Origin: an uncultured Rhodospira sp.
Lineage (GTDB): Bacteria; Pseudomonadota; Alphaproteobacteria; Rhodospirillales; Rhodospirillaceae
Direction: 5' to 3'
DNA length: 35,519 bases
Assembly: GCF_937138205.1 (NCBI RefSeq)
Contig: NZ_CAKZOT010000054.1
Coordinates: 1 to 35,519 of the forward strand
The position numbers were made by a program, and so were the translations under genes. The notes under the pieces are model-generated. The model had not been told where the DNA came from. It was given only the letters and a program-made list of their open reading frames with translations, and ran no database searches. This document shows, one piece after another, positions 6,243 to 14,601 of this stretch (within the stretch, counting starts at the first letter, position 1; each line of letters opens with the position of its first letter).

Positions 6243-8078
6243 TTATGCTCCGGTGTTCAGGTACCAGCCGCGCCAGTCAATGACGCCACACCCGAAATCC
6301 AGGCCGGCGCGGACCTTCACGGCGCGAGTATCAAAATCAACCTCGGTACTGATTTGCGGCCCATCGGCGCCGTTGACGTAGCCATAGACCACGCACGGCA
6401 CCTGGGCCGGATCGGCGGCAATGTGCCAGCGGTTACTACTCACATGCGGGCTCACCACCAGTTCGAACGCCCCGGACCAGGGGTTCACGTTGGACGCCTG
6501 GGCCGGCGTGATTGTGGCCAGCAATTGCCGCGCTTTCACCTCCGACCCGATCCCGCAGACCAGATAGCGCGGCTGAACGTTGATCGGCAGGCCATCAAGC
6601 CCGGTCATGCCGCGCAAGGCCTTCACGCCCAGCCCGACAGCATCCACACCGATGGCGGCGGCCGACGATGCCTTGTTGCTGCGCGTCGCGGCGGTGCTGA
6701 ACATCGTCACACCGTCGCTCAGGGTCGGGCCATCGGTCGCCAGCAGCGCAAAGACAGTCGCGTCCTCGAAGGCGGCGGTGCGCGTGGCGATCAGCCCTGA
6801 AAAGTCGGAAAGCGCGCTCAGGTCATCGTTCAGCAGGGCGCGACGGCCGATCACGATCCCGGTTGCGTACTCGGTCGCGGTGACCGTTTCCTTGTTTTCG
6901 GAAATCGTGCCGTATCGGGTTTCTCCGCCTTCCTCGACCTCATGGAAGGTGGGGAAATCCCCGACGCGGAGGAACTTGTGCGCCTTGAAGTCGCTGAAAG
7001 ACCGGCGGGCCGCGATGCTGCGATAGGCCGGGGCGGCGGCGGTGTACTGGGCCAGCAGCGACTTGTTGGCAGCGTCGGCCAGCAGCGACGGAAAATCGCT
7101 GGACGAATGCGCGCCCAAGGCGCGGGTCAACAGGGCCTCGCGGTCGAAGCGGTTGACGCGCTCGCCACGAGCGGACAGCAACTCGGCGACCATGTCCAAC
7201 GGACGATAGGACCGATACTGAGTCGCCTGCCCCTCGGCCTTGCACAGCGGCGTCATGTTCGCGGCCAGGGCATCGGCCATGCTGCGGCGGATCAGATCCG
7301 GGTCGGTGTAGTCAGCCCCGCCTTCGACGCGAGCCGGGCGGTTGTCCACAGGCGCGGAACGCTTCGCCATGGCTTCGAACGCGGCCCGGCGGGCATCGTC
7401 GGCCGTGGCGTTGTTGTCGATCAGCGCGTCAATGCTGCCCTGATCCATGCCGGCCAGACGGCCAATGGAGCGGATTTCGCGGTTCACGTCGGCGCGGTTC
7501 ATGGCCGTGCCGGGGTCGGCGGTGGTCTCGGGCGCCGGGTTGTCAGCCGGCGCGATGGTCTGATCGTCCATAGTGATCTCCTGTGATCGGACGGTTGCGC
7601 CGGGGTCCACTCCCAGCGGGGCAAAAGACAGTTCGCGCGGCGTCCATTTCGTCGCGCGGTAGACGGGCACCCCGTCACGGGCGCCGGCCCTGGTCCAGGT
7701 CTCGACGCTGTAACCAAGCGACACGCCCCGAACGGATCCGGCCTCGATCTTGTCGATCAGGCGTGTGGCTTCGTCGGACCCGTCGAAACGCACCGTGCAA
7801 ATGATCCGGTCCCCCTCGACGCGGGCCGACGCCACAGACCCGACAGAGGCATCCCAAGCGTTGCGATGCCCCAACAGGGCCGGCCCCTCGACGAACCGGC
7901 TCAGGTCGGCGCCGCCGGCATCAAGCTCTTCGATCCACCGACTCCGCGTGCCGTCGGGTGCGGGCGCCGGCCGAACAGCCGGGGCAGGCCCGGACAGGGC
8001 GACAGCGCCGACGGTGCGGGCCTCGCGGTCCAGGGTGCTGGCCCGGCCCAGGGCGCGGGTATGCATGTCATGCGTCAT
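6243..8078 (-). CDS. prohead serine protease / major capsid fusion protein
   Basis: A 611-residue protein joining two functions. Residues about 10-165 form an HK97-type (S78) prohead protease, with likely catalytic His71 in ALLGHRNAW and Ser120 in VRGVSLGY. Residues about 190-250 are a charged, scaffold-like helix. Residues about 280-611 are the major capsid protein (SFSDFKAHKFLRVGDFPTF and a C-terminal GVIDWRGWYLNTG). The start at 8078 overlaps the portal stop by 11 bases. The protease presumably cuts the scaffold region and frees the capsid subunit during head maturation. Fusions of this kind are known in proteobacterial prophages, usually beside a lambda-type portal. Confidence 0.9.
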   Translation of the reverse strand: MTHDMHTRALGRASTLDREARTVGAVALSGPAPAVRPAPAPDGTRSRWIEELDAGGADLSRFVEGPALLGHRNAWDASVGSVASARVEGDRIICTVRFDGSDEATRLIDKIEAGSVRGVSLGYSVETWTRAGARDGVPVYRATKWTPRELSFAPLGVDPGATVRSQEITMDDQTIAPADNPAPETTADPGTAMNRADVNREIRSIGRLAGMDQGSIDALIDNNATADDARRAAFEAMAKRSAPVDNRPARVEGGADYTDPDLIRRSMADALAANMTPLCKAEGQATQYRSYRPLDMVAELLSARGERVNRFDREALLTRALGAHSSSDFPSLLADAANKSLLAQYTAAAPAYRSIAARRSFSDFKAHKFLRVGDFPTFHEVEEGGETRYGTISENKETVTATEYATGIVIGRRALLNDDLSALSDFSGLIATRTAAFEDATVFALLATDGPTLSDGVTMFSTAATRSNKASSAAAIGVDAVGLGVKALRGMTGLDGLPINVQPRYLVCGIGSEVKARQLLATITPAQASNVNPWSGAFELVVSPHVSSNRWHIAADPAQVPCVVYGYVNGADGPQISTEVDFDTRAVKVRAGLDFGCGVIDWRGWYLNTGA

Positions 8079-9522
8079 TGGTGGCGGGCTCCGGCGCGGT
8101 GCTGGTGGTGGTGCCGAACGACAGCCCCAGGCGGGCCTCGCGGGCGCGTTCGGCAGCGATCTCAGCGTCAAGCCGCTCGGGGTCGTATCCGCGTTCCGTC
8201 ACGGCCTGAGTACGCGACTTGAGGCCGGCAGTGATGGCGATGATTTCGGCCTCCGCGTCCTTCTTGGGGTCCACCCAATCGAGCTTCGGCGGCAGCCATT
8301 CGACACGATGGAACGGCGCGGGATCGTCGGCGTACCCGGGCAGCAGACCGGCCACGGCGGCGGCTTCGATGAAGCGGTCGAACACGGGCCGGCAGAAGCG
8401 GAACGCGACCACATTGTGTTGCCAGTGCTCCAGCTTGCGCCGAAACTCGACCATGCCGGCGCGGATGCTGCTGTAGTTCACGCCGCTCAAGTCGCCGGTA
8501 AGCATCTCGTAAGGGATACCAAGGCCAGCAGCGACGGCGCGCAAGTGCGAACGGGTGAAATCCGCGAACGCGGTGTCCGGGCGCGGGTCGAACCATTCCA
8601 GATTGGTTCCGGGCGGCAAGTTCAGGATCGTGCCCGGCTCCATGCCGGCGGTCAGGGTGTTGCCGTCGCGGTCTCCGCTGAGGCCGGCGGCGTTGCCCTC
8701 GGCATCCGTCAGGGCGCCCATGACCAGCGCGCTAACCTTGGCCCTGACCAGCGCGGCGTCGGCGTGCTGGTCCAAATCGTGCAACTTCAGCAGGACGGGA
8801 GCGAACCACGACAACCCGCGAAGCTGGCCCGGCTCCATCGCATGAAACAGGTGCGCCACGTCATCGGCCGGGATGCGGATCGGCGTGAACGCCTTGTCGA
8901 AGGGTGCACGCGGATCGTCCGGCCGACGCGGCAAGACGTGGTAGGCAGCAACCCGGCCCAGGTCGTCCAGTTCGACGCCAGCGCGCACACGCGCGGCCGG
9001 GCCGATCAGCGGAAATTCGTATGGAACTTGATCGGGATGAATCAGCCGGAGACGCATCAAGCCCGGCGCGGCGGGATCGTGGAAGATGTGACAGAAGGAC
9101 TCGCCGGCCTCAACCATTTGTCGACAAGCCATCGCCTGAAGCGCGTAGAAGTCGCCCATGCCGTCGAAGTCGGCGCGGTCCACCCATTCCGACCACAGTT
9201 CGTGGATGCGCTCGCGCACGGACGGGTCCGGGTGCTGCGAACTCGGCTTGATGCCTGGACCAACGATGTTGGCGACCAGCGCGCCGACAGCAGCGGCGGC
9301 GTGCGCGTTGTTGCGGCAGACATGCGCCGCTCGGGCGGCCACGGTGCGGCCCTGGCCCGCAATCTCACCAGTCAGTGAGCGAGACACGACAGGCGCCCCG
9401 TCCCAGCGCCGGCCGCGCGCGGCGGCGTCGAGGGAACGTGTGCGTGTACGGGCGCTGGCGGGCGCGAACAGTCGCCTAATCTGCTGAAACAATAGGCAAA
9501 CCCCCGGCATAGTTGCCCACAT
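8068..9522 (-). CDS. phage portal protein, lambda family
   Basis: A 484-residue protein forming the dodecameric DNA entry channel at the capsid vertex. Typical segments are NNAHAAAAVGALVANIVGPG near the N-terminus, GESFCHIFHD, RLRLIHPDQVPYEFP, and the C-terminal AGLGIPYEMLTGDLSGVNYS followed by RRKLEHWQHNVV. The start is uncertain: ATG at 9522 or 9510, neither with a strong ribosome-binding site. Only 24 bases separate it from the terminase stop, and short ATTAGGC/CCTATT repeats lie around the start (about 9474-9545). The order terminase, portal, protease-capsid is standard. Confidence 0.92.
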   Translation of the reverse strand: MWATMPGVCLLFQQIRRLFAPASARTRTRSLDAAARGRRWDGAPVVSRSLTGEIAGQGRTVAARAAHVCRNNAHAAAAVGALVANIVGPGIKPSSQHPDPSVRERIHELWSEWVDRADFDGMGDFYALQAMACRQMVEAGESFCHIFHDPAAPGLMRLRLIHPDQVPYEFPLIGPAARVRAGVELDDLGRVAAYHVLPRRPDDPRAPFDKAFTPIRIPADDVAHLFHAMEPGQLRGLSWFAPVLLKLHDLDQHADAALVRAKVSALVMGALTDAEGNAAGLSGDRDGNTLTAGMEPGTILNLPPGTNLEWFDPRPDTAFADFTRSHLRAVAAGLGIPYEMLTGDLSGVNYSSIRAGMVEFRRKLEHWQHNVVAFRFCRPVFDRFIEAAAVAGLLPGYADDPAPFHRVEWLPPKLDWVDPKKDAEAEIIAITAGLKSRTQAVTERGYDPERLDAEIAAERAREARLGLSFGTTTSTAPEPATNDA

Positions 9523-9546
9523 AATAGGCCGTTGCCTAATCCGTGG

Positions 9547-11391
9547 TCAACCAGAAACCCATGCGGAACGGACGACTGGCGCCTTCCTCGGCGCCGGCCT
9601 CGATGCACCGTCATCGCCTGGACGGCGCGGCATCGCAGACCGCATTGCAGCGGCCTCGCGCTCCAGACTGAGGCCAGACGCCTTCAATCCCTCAAGCGCC
9701 GCGTGCGCATATACAAAGGTGTCCAGGGCCTCGTTGCGCCCTCCCGGCAGATACCATTCGCGCACGGGCCGGCCTCGGCTGTACCGGGTGCGGACCCGCT
9801 CCGCCGTCAACTGCTTGAAGTATTCCTCGGTCAACGTGTCGGCAAAATGGATGCACCCTGGCCCGGCCTCGCTGATGCGCAGGCGGGCGGCCAGCGCGTC
9901 TTTGCCGGCGTCCACATTGACGATATAGAGCGGCACCTTGCCCTTGTTGTTCTTTGACGGTCGCCGGGGCCAGAGCGGCGCGCCTGTCCGGCTCACGCCC
10001 TTGATGGCCCAGCGCCGGGCCGGTTGCCGGGTGCGGCAATAATCGTAGACGGCCAGCGTGTTCGCCCCGCCGGAGTCGATGGCAACGGCGCGGATCGGCA
10101 GCGGTGCAACGTCTTGCGTCGGGTGTTGGAAGGTGCGGCCCAGGTGTTCGTCGAGTGTCGCCCACAAGGCCGGCGTGTTCGGGTCACCTGCCAGAACCAC
10201 ATGCTCCATGACCCATGCCTCTTCGGCGGCACCCCAGCCGATCAGGGTGCATTCCAGCCGGTCGGGCTGCACGTCCACACCGCACGTCAGCACCAGCACA
10301 CCATCGGGCACCATGCCATCACCCGTGGGCATCGGCTCGGCGCGCTCCATCAACGCGGAATCGCCCATCGGCTCGCCTGCTACATCCTCCCACGTCTCGC
10401 CAAGGCGGGTGTTCGTCCACACCTGCAGGCGCGTCGGGTCTTTCTTGACGCGCTCATGCTCCAACGCGATTTCGGCCCAGGTGGCCCAGGGTGAATAGAG
10501 GCCGGACAGGTGGAAACCGGCGGTCTTGCCGTCGCCTTCGGCGGTCGCCGTCCATTTGCCAGCAGCGAGCAAGGCCGGCTTGCGGTGTTCCTCGTGCACG
10601 CCACCGCATGACGGGCAGGCAAAATAGGCTTGGTCACGGCGCCGATCAGGCCAGCGGATGTCGGCCCAGGTAATCGGGTTGAACGCGCCGCAGTGATCGC
10701 ACGGCACCTCGAAAATGCGCTGGTCCGATTCCAGATAGGCGGCCTCGATGCGCGACAGCCCTTTCAGCGTCGGTGTGGACACCATCAGGATTTTGCGCCG
10801 CCCTCGGAACGTCGCGGTGCGCTGCACGGCCAGGTCAACGGGATCGCCTTCGCCGTCCGCGTCACCGGGGAAGCCGTCCACCTCGTCAAGAAACAGATAC
10901 CGGGCCGGCGTAGAGCGCAGGGACGCGGCGGAATTGGCGCCCGTCAGGATCAGTTCGCCGGCAGGGAAGGCCTTGCGGAACATACTATTGCCGGCCTCGC
11001 GGCTTCGCGGCGCCACGACAAGGTCACGCAAGGCCGGGGTCGCGGCGATCATCGGGTCAAGGCGCGTGACGGTATTCCGCTTGGCCATGTCAAGAGACGG
11101 TTGCACCAGCATCATGAGGCCGGGTGCGTGGTGGATGGCATACGCAACCCAATTCAAGCCGGCCTCGGTTCCGCCGACTTGCGCGCCCTTGATGAAAATA
11201 ATCCGCTCGGTCGGGTCGGACGGGCTCAGGCAATCCATGATGCTGCGCAGGTACGGCGTCCGGTCGGTGCGCCACCGGCCTGGTTCGGCGGCCGTCGCCG
11301 GCAAGCGGCGGTGCTGGTCCGCCCATTCCGAGACTGTCAGGCGCGGTGCAGGTCGGAGACCATCGCGGCGAGCGGCATCAACGCGACTCAT
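9547..11391 (-). CDS. phage terminase large subunit, GpA family
   Basis: A 614-residue packaging motor and nuclease. The N-terminal ATPase has a Walker A-like loop GAQVGGTE (residues 69-76) and Walker B YLFLDEVD (about 165-172). Two CxxC pairs (Cys231/234 and Cys259/262) could bind zinc. The C-terminal half contains LTCGVDVQPDRLECTLIGWG and AVAIDSGGANTLAVYDYC, with acidic residues expected of the RNase H-like nuclease. The start MSRVDAARRDG at 11391 overlaps the small-subunit stop by 14 bases. GpA-type terminases usually go with lambda-type portals, as here. Confidence 0.95.
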   Translation of the reverse strand: MSRVDAARRDGLRPAPRLTVSEWADQHRRLPATAAEPGRWRTDRTPYLRSIMDCLSPSDPTERIIFIKGAQVGGTEAGLNWVAYAIHHAPGLMMLVQPSLDMAKRNTVTRLDPMIAATPALRDLVVAPRSREAGNSMFRKAFPAGELILTGANSAASLRSTPARYLFLDEVDGFPGDADGEGDPVDLAVQRTATFRGRRKILMVSTPTLKGLSRIEAAYLESDQRIFEVPCDHCGAFNPITWADIRWPDRRRDQAYFACPSCGGVHEEHRKPALLAAGKWTATAEGDGKTAGFHLSGLYSPWATWAEIALEHERVKKDPTRLQVWTNTRLGETWEDVAGEPMGDSALMERAEPMPTGDGMVPDGVLVLTCGVDVQPDRLECTLIGWGAAEEAWVMEHVVLAGDPNTPALWATLDEHLGRTFQHPTQDVAPLPIRAVAIDSGGANTLAVYDYCRTRQPARRWAIKGVSRTGAPLWPRRPSKNNKGKVPLYIVNVDAGKDALAARLRISEAGPGCIHFADTLTEEYFKQLTAERVRTRYSRGRPVREWYLPGGRNEALDTFVYAHAALEGLKASGLSLEREAAAMRSAMPRRPGDDGASRPAPRKAPVVRSAWVSG

Positions 11392-11983
11392 TGCCGGCCC
11401 CCAGGGTTTCCAGCGGCGTGTCGGCCAGCCATTCCAGGTGGTCGTCAACCTCTCTCTGAAGCGCGACAAACACGGCGTGTTCATCGGCCTGCAACTCGGC
11501 GGCCAGGATCGGCGCAATGCGATGAACCCAAGACTGCCAGCTATCCCGCTCGGCCCGGCCGCGCGCGAATTGCTCCCGGTCCACCAGCTCGGCGTCGATC
11601 AGCCGGCCTCGGGCGCGGTCGTATTCCAGCGCCGCGCGGCGGGCCTTGGTCCATTCGTGGACGCGCTTGGCCTCCAGATAGTCGCCGTCCGGGATGGCGG
11701 TGTCGGGATCCGCGACGTTAGCGGGCGGGGTGTCGGGCAGGGGTGAACGATTCGTTCCCCCCTCGGGCACGGACGGCGCCGGGCCGGATCGGCGTTGCGC
11801 CCGGACTTGCGCCGGGTCCAAGGTGCGGCTCATCCAGTCCAGGGCGGCGGCAACGGCAACCTGCTTGCCATCGGGGCACAGAGGCAAGCCGCGCTTCACC
11901 AGTTGCGTGATCCTGCCCCTGGACAGACCGACGCGCTCGGCAAACTGCGATTTGCTCTCAAATTCAGGGACTTCGCCCGCCAT
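11378..11983 (-). CDS. phage terminase small subunit, Nu1-like
   Basis: A 201-residue DNA-recognition subunit. An N-terminal winged helix-turn-helix (SKSQFAERVGLSRGRITQLV, residues about 11-30) continues into LDWMSRTLDP. A long helix, about residues 95-150, is rich in arginine and glutamate (ALEYDRARGRLIDAELVDRE) and resembles DUF1441/Nu1 proteins. The C-terminus (EVDDHLEWLADTPLE) probably contacts the large subunit. It overlaps the large-subunit start by 14 bases. A 137-base gap without a gene lies upstream, so late transcription may begin there, although no promoter is clear. Confidence 0.85.
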   Translation of the reverse strand: MAGEVPEFESKSQFAERVGLSRGRITQLVKRGLPLCPDGKQVAVAAALDWMSRTLDPAQVRAQRRSGPAPSVPEGGTNRSPLPDTPPANVADPDTAIPDGDYLEAKRVHEWTKARRAALEYDRARGRLIDAELVDREQFARGRAERDSWQSWVHRIAPILAAELQADEHAVFVALQREVDDHLEWLADTPLETLGAGNESR

Positions 11984-12120
11984 CTTGATTGCCTATTTGG
12001 TGGGCGACCAAGGCCAGTTTAGCCTAAATTCTGGGCAGGCGCTAGGTCGCCGCCGGGGCCGGAGCAGACCCGCGGGCGGCGCCCCCCGGAAGGACCCTGG
12101 CGCGACCGGCCCGCAAGGCG

Positions 12121-12759
12121 TCACTCGGGCGGGTCCGCGCTGACCGCACCGAGGTCCCAGAGCGGTATCGCGCCGTCCATCGGCCGCCGACGCACCGTCA
12201 ACCGAGCGCCGGTCCCCGTCTGCACGGTTGCCGTGTCGTCCGTCACCGCGACAAGGCGCGCCCCGTTGAGTAGCAGCAGAAGGCCGGCGCGGTCGTACCG
12301 TGCGGCGGGTGCCCGGGGGCAGGCGCCAAAGACGTCCAGCGTTGTCCAGCCCAAGCCCGACAGCGCCGGTCCCCAGGCGGACGCCAGCGCCGCGGCGTCG
12401 GCCTGGACCTGCCCCCATCGCGATGGGCTGAACCCCACGGGCGGCGCCATGGTGGCAACGCGGTCCAGCCCCTCCCGCCACGCCTCTGGCATTTCGGCCG
12501 CGCCGGTGGGCGCGTGGTCGGGCGCCGGGTCCGGCTCAGCGTGGTCGGGCACCCCGGACGCCGCCTCGATCAGCGGGATGATGCCCCGCGCGTAGACCCG
12601 CAATCGCGCGTACAGCATCCCGGTGACCGGTGTCGCCGACACGATGACCAAGCGGCCGTCGCGGACACGCAGCTCAACACCGGCTGCCTCGGCCTCCTCG
12701 ATCACCGCGCGCGCCTCCTCTGGCGTCGGCAGCGGCAGCGAGTATTCGGTCGCGGTCAT
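12121..12759 (-). CDS. hypothetical prophage protein with a TubC_N-like N-terminus
   Basis: A 212-residue protein. Residues about 10-45 (PTPEEARAVIEEAEAAGVEL, then a basic strand and DGRLVIVS) look like the short helix-hairpin TubC_N docking module, which also occurs at the start of some phage replication proteins. The rest is low in recognisable motifs, with a basic C-terminal strand region (GARLTVRRRPMDG). It overlaps the preceding gene by four bases (ATGA), so it belongs to the early replication block. It may act in replication or as a small accessory factor. Function not established. Confidence 0.6.
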   Translation of the reverse strand: MTATEYSLPLPTPEEARAVIEEAEAAGVELRVRDGRLVIVSATPVTGMLYARLRVYARGIIPLIEAASGVPDHAEPDPAPDHAPTGAAEMPEAWREGLDRVATMAPPVGFSPSRWGQVQADAAALASAWGPALSGLGWTTLDVFGACPRAPAARYDRAGLLLLLNGARLVAVTDDTATVQTGTGARLTVRRRPMDGAIPLWDLGAVSADPPE

Positions 12760-13208
12760 CGCCCGCCCTCCGCCTTCCGCGCCGCGAGGCGCGCCCGGCC
12801 AGCGATGACCACGCGGCGCATCCTCTCATCGGCCACGGTCGCCACCACCTCCGCCGGGCGCGGCGGGTACCGGCACCCGAGCCGCACCCGCCGGCCGGCC
12901 AGCGCCAGCAGGTCGGCCGGCAGATCGGCCAGCGCCTCCACCAGTGTCGCGCCGTACGCGCGCGGCTCGACCCCATGCGGCAGCCCGAGCGCGGCGACGA
13001 TGCGCCCGGCCTCGATCTCGGCCGCCCCGGCGGCGGCCGGCGTCAGGGCCGCGTCCACCTCGGCGGCGACGGCGAGGCATGTGTCACGATCCACCGGCGG
13101 ATCCTCCGCCGGCCGCCAGGATTCGAGCCTTGCCGCATCCATAGATGGCATCCAGGCACTCGGCAGTCCTGGCGGTGTGGCGGTCGTGGCGGGCAGGTCG
13201 TGCGGCAT
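12756..13208 (-). CDS. hypothetical prophage protein of the replication block
   Basis: A helical protein of up to 150 residues. Starts are possible at 13208, 13151 or 13142 (MDAARLESW); all overlap the upstream gene, by 125, 68 or 59 bases. The core (ALADLPADLLALAGRRVRLG, then CRYPPRPAEVVATVADERMR) resembles small phage proteins placed between a DUF1376 replication gene and later genes, some of which have been proposed as helicase loaders. No Walker motif is present. It ends in a four-base overlap with the next gene. Confidence 0.6.
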   Translation of the reverse strand: MPHDLPATTATPPGLPSAWMPSMDAARLESWRPAEDPPVDRDTCLAVAAEVDAALTPAAAGAAEIEAGRIVAALGLPHGVEPRAYGATLVEALADLPADLLALAGRRVRLGCRYPPRPAEVVATVADERMRRVVIAGRARLAARKAEGGR

Positions 13209-14061
13209 GGGACGGTCCTCCTGCTGGGGTGGGGGTGACGGGGGCGGCGAGGGACTCGACGATGGCGCGGGTCAGGTATCGCAGCCTGGCCGGCGGACCC
13301 TCGCCGGCGGCGGCGCGGCGGGCGCCGATTCTGGCGGCGACGATGCGCGCAGTATCGGCATCGGCGCCCAAGGCGAGCCACTGGCGGGCGTGGGCGATGT
13401 CGAGGTCATCAGGTAGGTTGGCGTAGGGGCACCCTCCCTCGGTGAGGCCGGCCCGGGCCGCAGTGAGGAGCGCGACGGCGGCCACGATCTCCGGGCGAGG
13501 CGGGGGCACGACGGCGGCGATGTCAGAGCGCACCGGTGGACTCGGCACGACCGCCTCGTCCGGCGCAGCAGCGGCAGCAGCCTCGCGCGCGTCATCAGCA
13601 CTATGGCTGCTGCTATACGACTCTCTCTCTATATGGACTCTGGACTCTGGACTCTGGCCTGCTTCAAGCCCCTCGCCGGCTATGTCGTTGTTTTCGTTGC
13701 GTTTCGGTCTTTTTTCAGCGGATTTTTCTCCGCCTTTCGCGCCGTTTTTCCGGCGTTTTTCTCCCGTTTTTTGGCTCGGGGGGCTTTCACGGTCGAACCG
13801 CCTATTACTTAGGTGCTCGCCGTCGTCAGTAATATAGAGTTTGTCCGCGACCAATAGTCTGTCGCGTATGATCTTCCAGCGGCGCGTCGAACAGCCGCAT
13901 ACTCTGGCGATGTATTGGGGGTCATCTGGGATGGGGTGGGCGCGGTCATACAGCAGGTCTAGGACTATACTGTACGCGCCCTTCTCCTCCAGTGACAACT
14001 CCATCGTGCCTGCGATGAAATCGCCACCATACCGTTTGTACCACGGGCGGCCGGCGGTCAT
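13084..14061 (-). CDS. DUF1376-family phage replication protein
   Basis: A 325-residue protein with the typical opening PWYKRYGGDFIAGTMELSLE and AYSIVLDLLYD, a winged-helix domain over residues 1-90, then the basic linker RRKNGAKGGEKSAEKRPKRN seen in this family (YdaU-like, phage replication/O-like proteins). The C-terminal half is alanine- and proline-rich. The start at 14061 follows the AlpA-like gene by 12 bases and has GGGGCGGAG upstream. It presumably recognises the element's origin or recruits host helicase, by analogy with family members. A period-7 TGGACTC repeat and a CT run lie in the coding region (13621-13657). Confidence 0.8.
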   Translation of the reverse strand: MTAGRPWYKRYGGDFIAGTMELSLEEKGAYSIVLDLLYDRAHPIPDDPQYIARVCGCSTRRWKIIRDRLLVADKLYITDDGEHLSNRRFDRESPPSQKTGEKRRKNGAKGGEKSAEKRPKRNENNDIAGEGLEAGQSPESRVHIERESYSSSHSADDAREAAAAAAPDEAVVPSPPVRSDIAAVVPPPRPEIVAAVALLTAARAGLTEGGCPYANLPDDLDIAHARQWLALGADADTARIVAARIGARRAAAGEGPPARLRYLTRAIVESLAAPVTPTPAGGPSHAARPARHDRHTARTAECLDAIYGCGKARILAAGGGSAGGS

Positions 14062-14073
14062 GGACTCCGCCCC

Positions 14074-14340
14074 TCACGCCGCGCTATCGGCGGGGGCCGA
14101 CCCGACCCGGGCCGGGGGCAGGGAGGCGGTCAGGCGCCGCATGGACTCCACCACCACCAGGGTCCGCGTCCCGACCTTGCGGGCATCGAGATGCCCGGCC
14201 TCGATGAACTCATAGACGGTGGTCTTGCCCACGCCGAGTAGTTGCATGGCGGCGGGAATACTGACCATGATCGGCTCCATGGTCACGATGGCCGGGAGCA
14301 TGGTATCGGCCACGACGGCCTCGCAGTTCGTCTTTTGCAT
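14074..14340 (-). CDS. AlpA-like excisionase / regulator (MerR-type helix-turn-helix)
   Basis: An 88-residue protein starting MQKTNCEAVVADTMLP at 14340, with GGAG nine bases upstream. Residues about 30-75 are an excisionase-type winged helix (VSIPAAMQLLGVGKTTVYEF, then a wing with RKVGTRTLVV). Such proteins direct integrase toward excision or activate element genes. A longer frame exists but would cross two terminators. It is the first gene after the integrase on the same strand, in the classical int-xis order, and leads into the replication gene 12 bases later. Confidence 0.8.
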   Translation of the reverse strand: MQKTNCEAVVADTMLPAIVTMEPIMVSIPAAMQLLGVGKTTVYEFIEAGHLDARKVGTRTLVVVESMRRLTASLPPARVGSAPADSAA

Positions 14341-14356
14341 TTTTTGATCTCCGCAT

Positions 14357-14388
14357 AAAAAAACGCCCGAGACCTTGGGGTCTGGGCG
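14357..14388 (-). terminator. rho-independent terminator between integrase and AlpA-like gene
   Basis: On the minus strand CGCCCAGACC, loop CCAA, GGTCTCGGGCG is followed by TTTTTTT. It lies only 17 bases upstream of the AlpA-like start, so integrase transcription is largely ended here unless antitermination occurs. Confidence 0.8.
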
Positions 14389-14441
14389 TCGTGGTGACGT
14401 GGATACTGTGATGGGATGCACGGGGACTGCGCCGCGCGCAC

Positions 14442-14473
14442 AAAAAAACCCGCGCGGCGGATCTCCGGCGGGG
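14442..14473 (-). terminator. second terminator-like hairpin between integrase and AlpA-like gene
   Basis: On the minus strand a GC-rich inverted repeat (CCCGC...GCGGG) is followed by TTTTTTT. With the hairpin at 14357-14388 it forms a tandem pair about 55 bases apart. The stem is less regular than the first one. Confidence 0.55.
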
Positions 14474-14601
14474 TGATGGGGTCTGGCCGTCGACTCGACG
14501 GCGCGCCGTGGGCGCAATTCCAGAGCCGAGTCTGTCAATATCTGGCAGGGGGTCCCGTGTCAACCTCAGAGTCGCGCACGGTCGCGTGCGGCGAGGCTTT
14601 T

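Noticed and set aside
9372-9614. A separate gpW-like gene between terminase and portal, as in lambda
   Set aside because: The only frame there is an out-of-frame shadow across both genes; only about 24 bases separate terminase and portal. The gpW-like gene is at 6029-6238.
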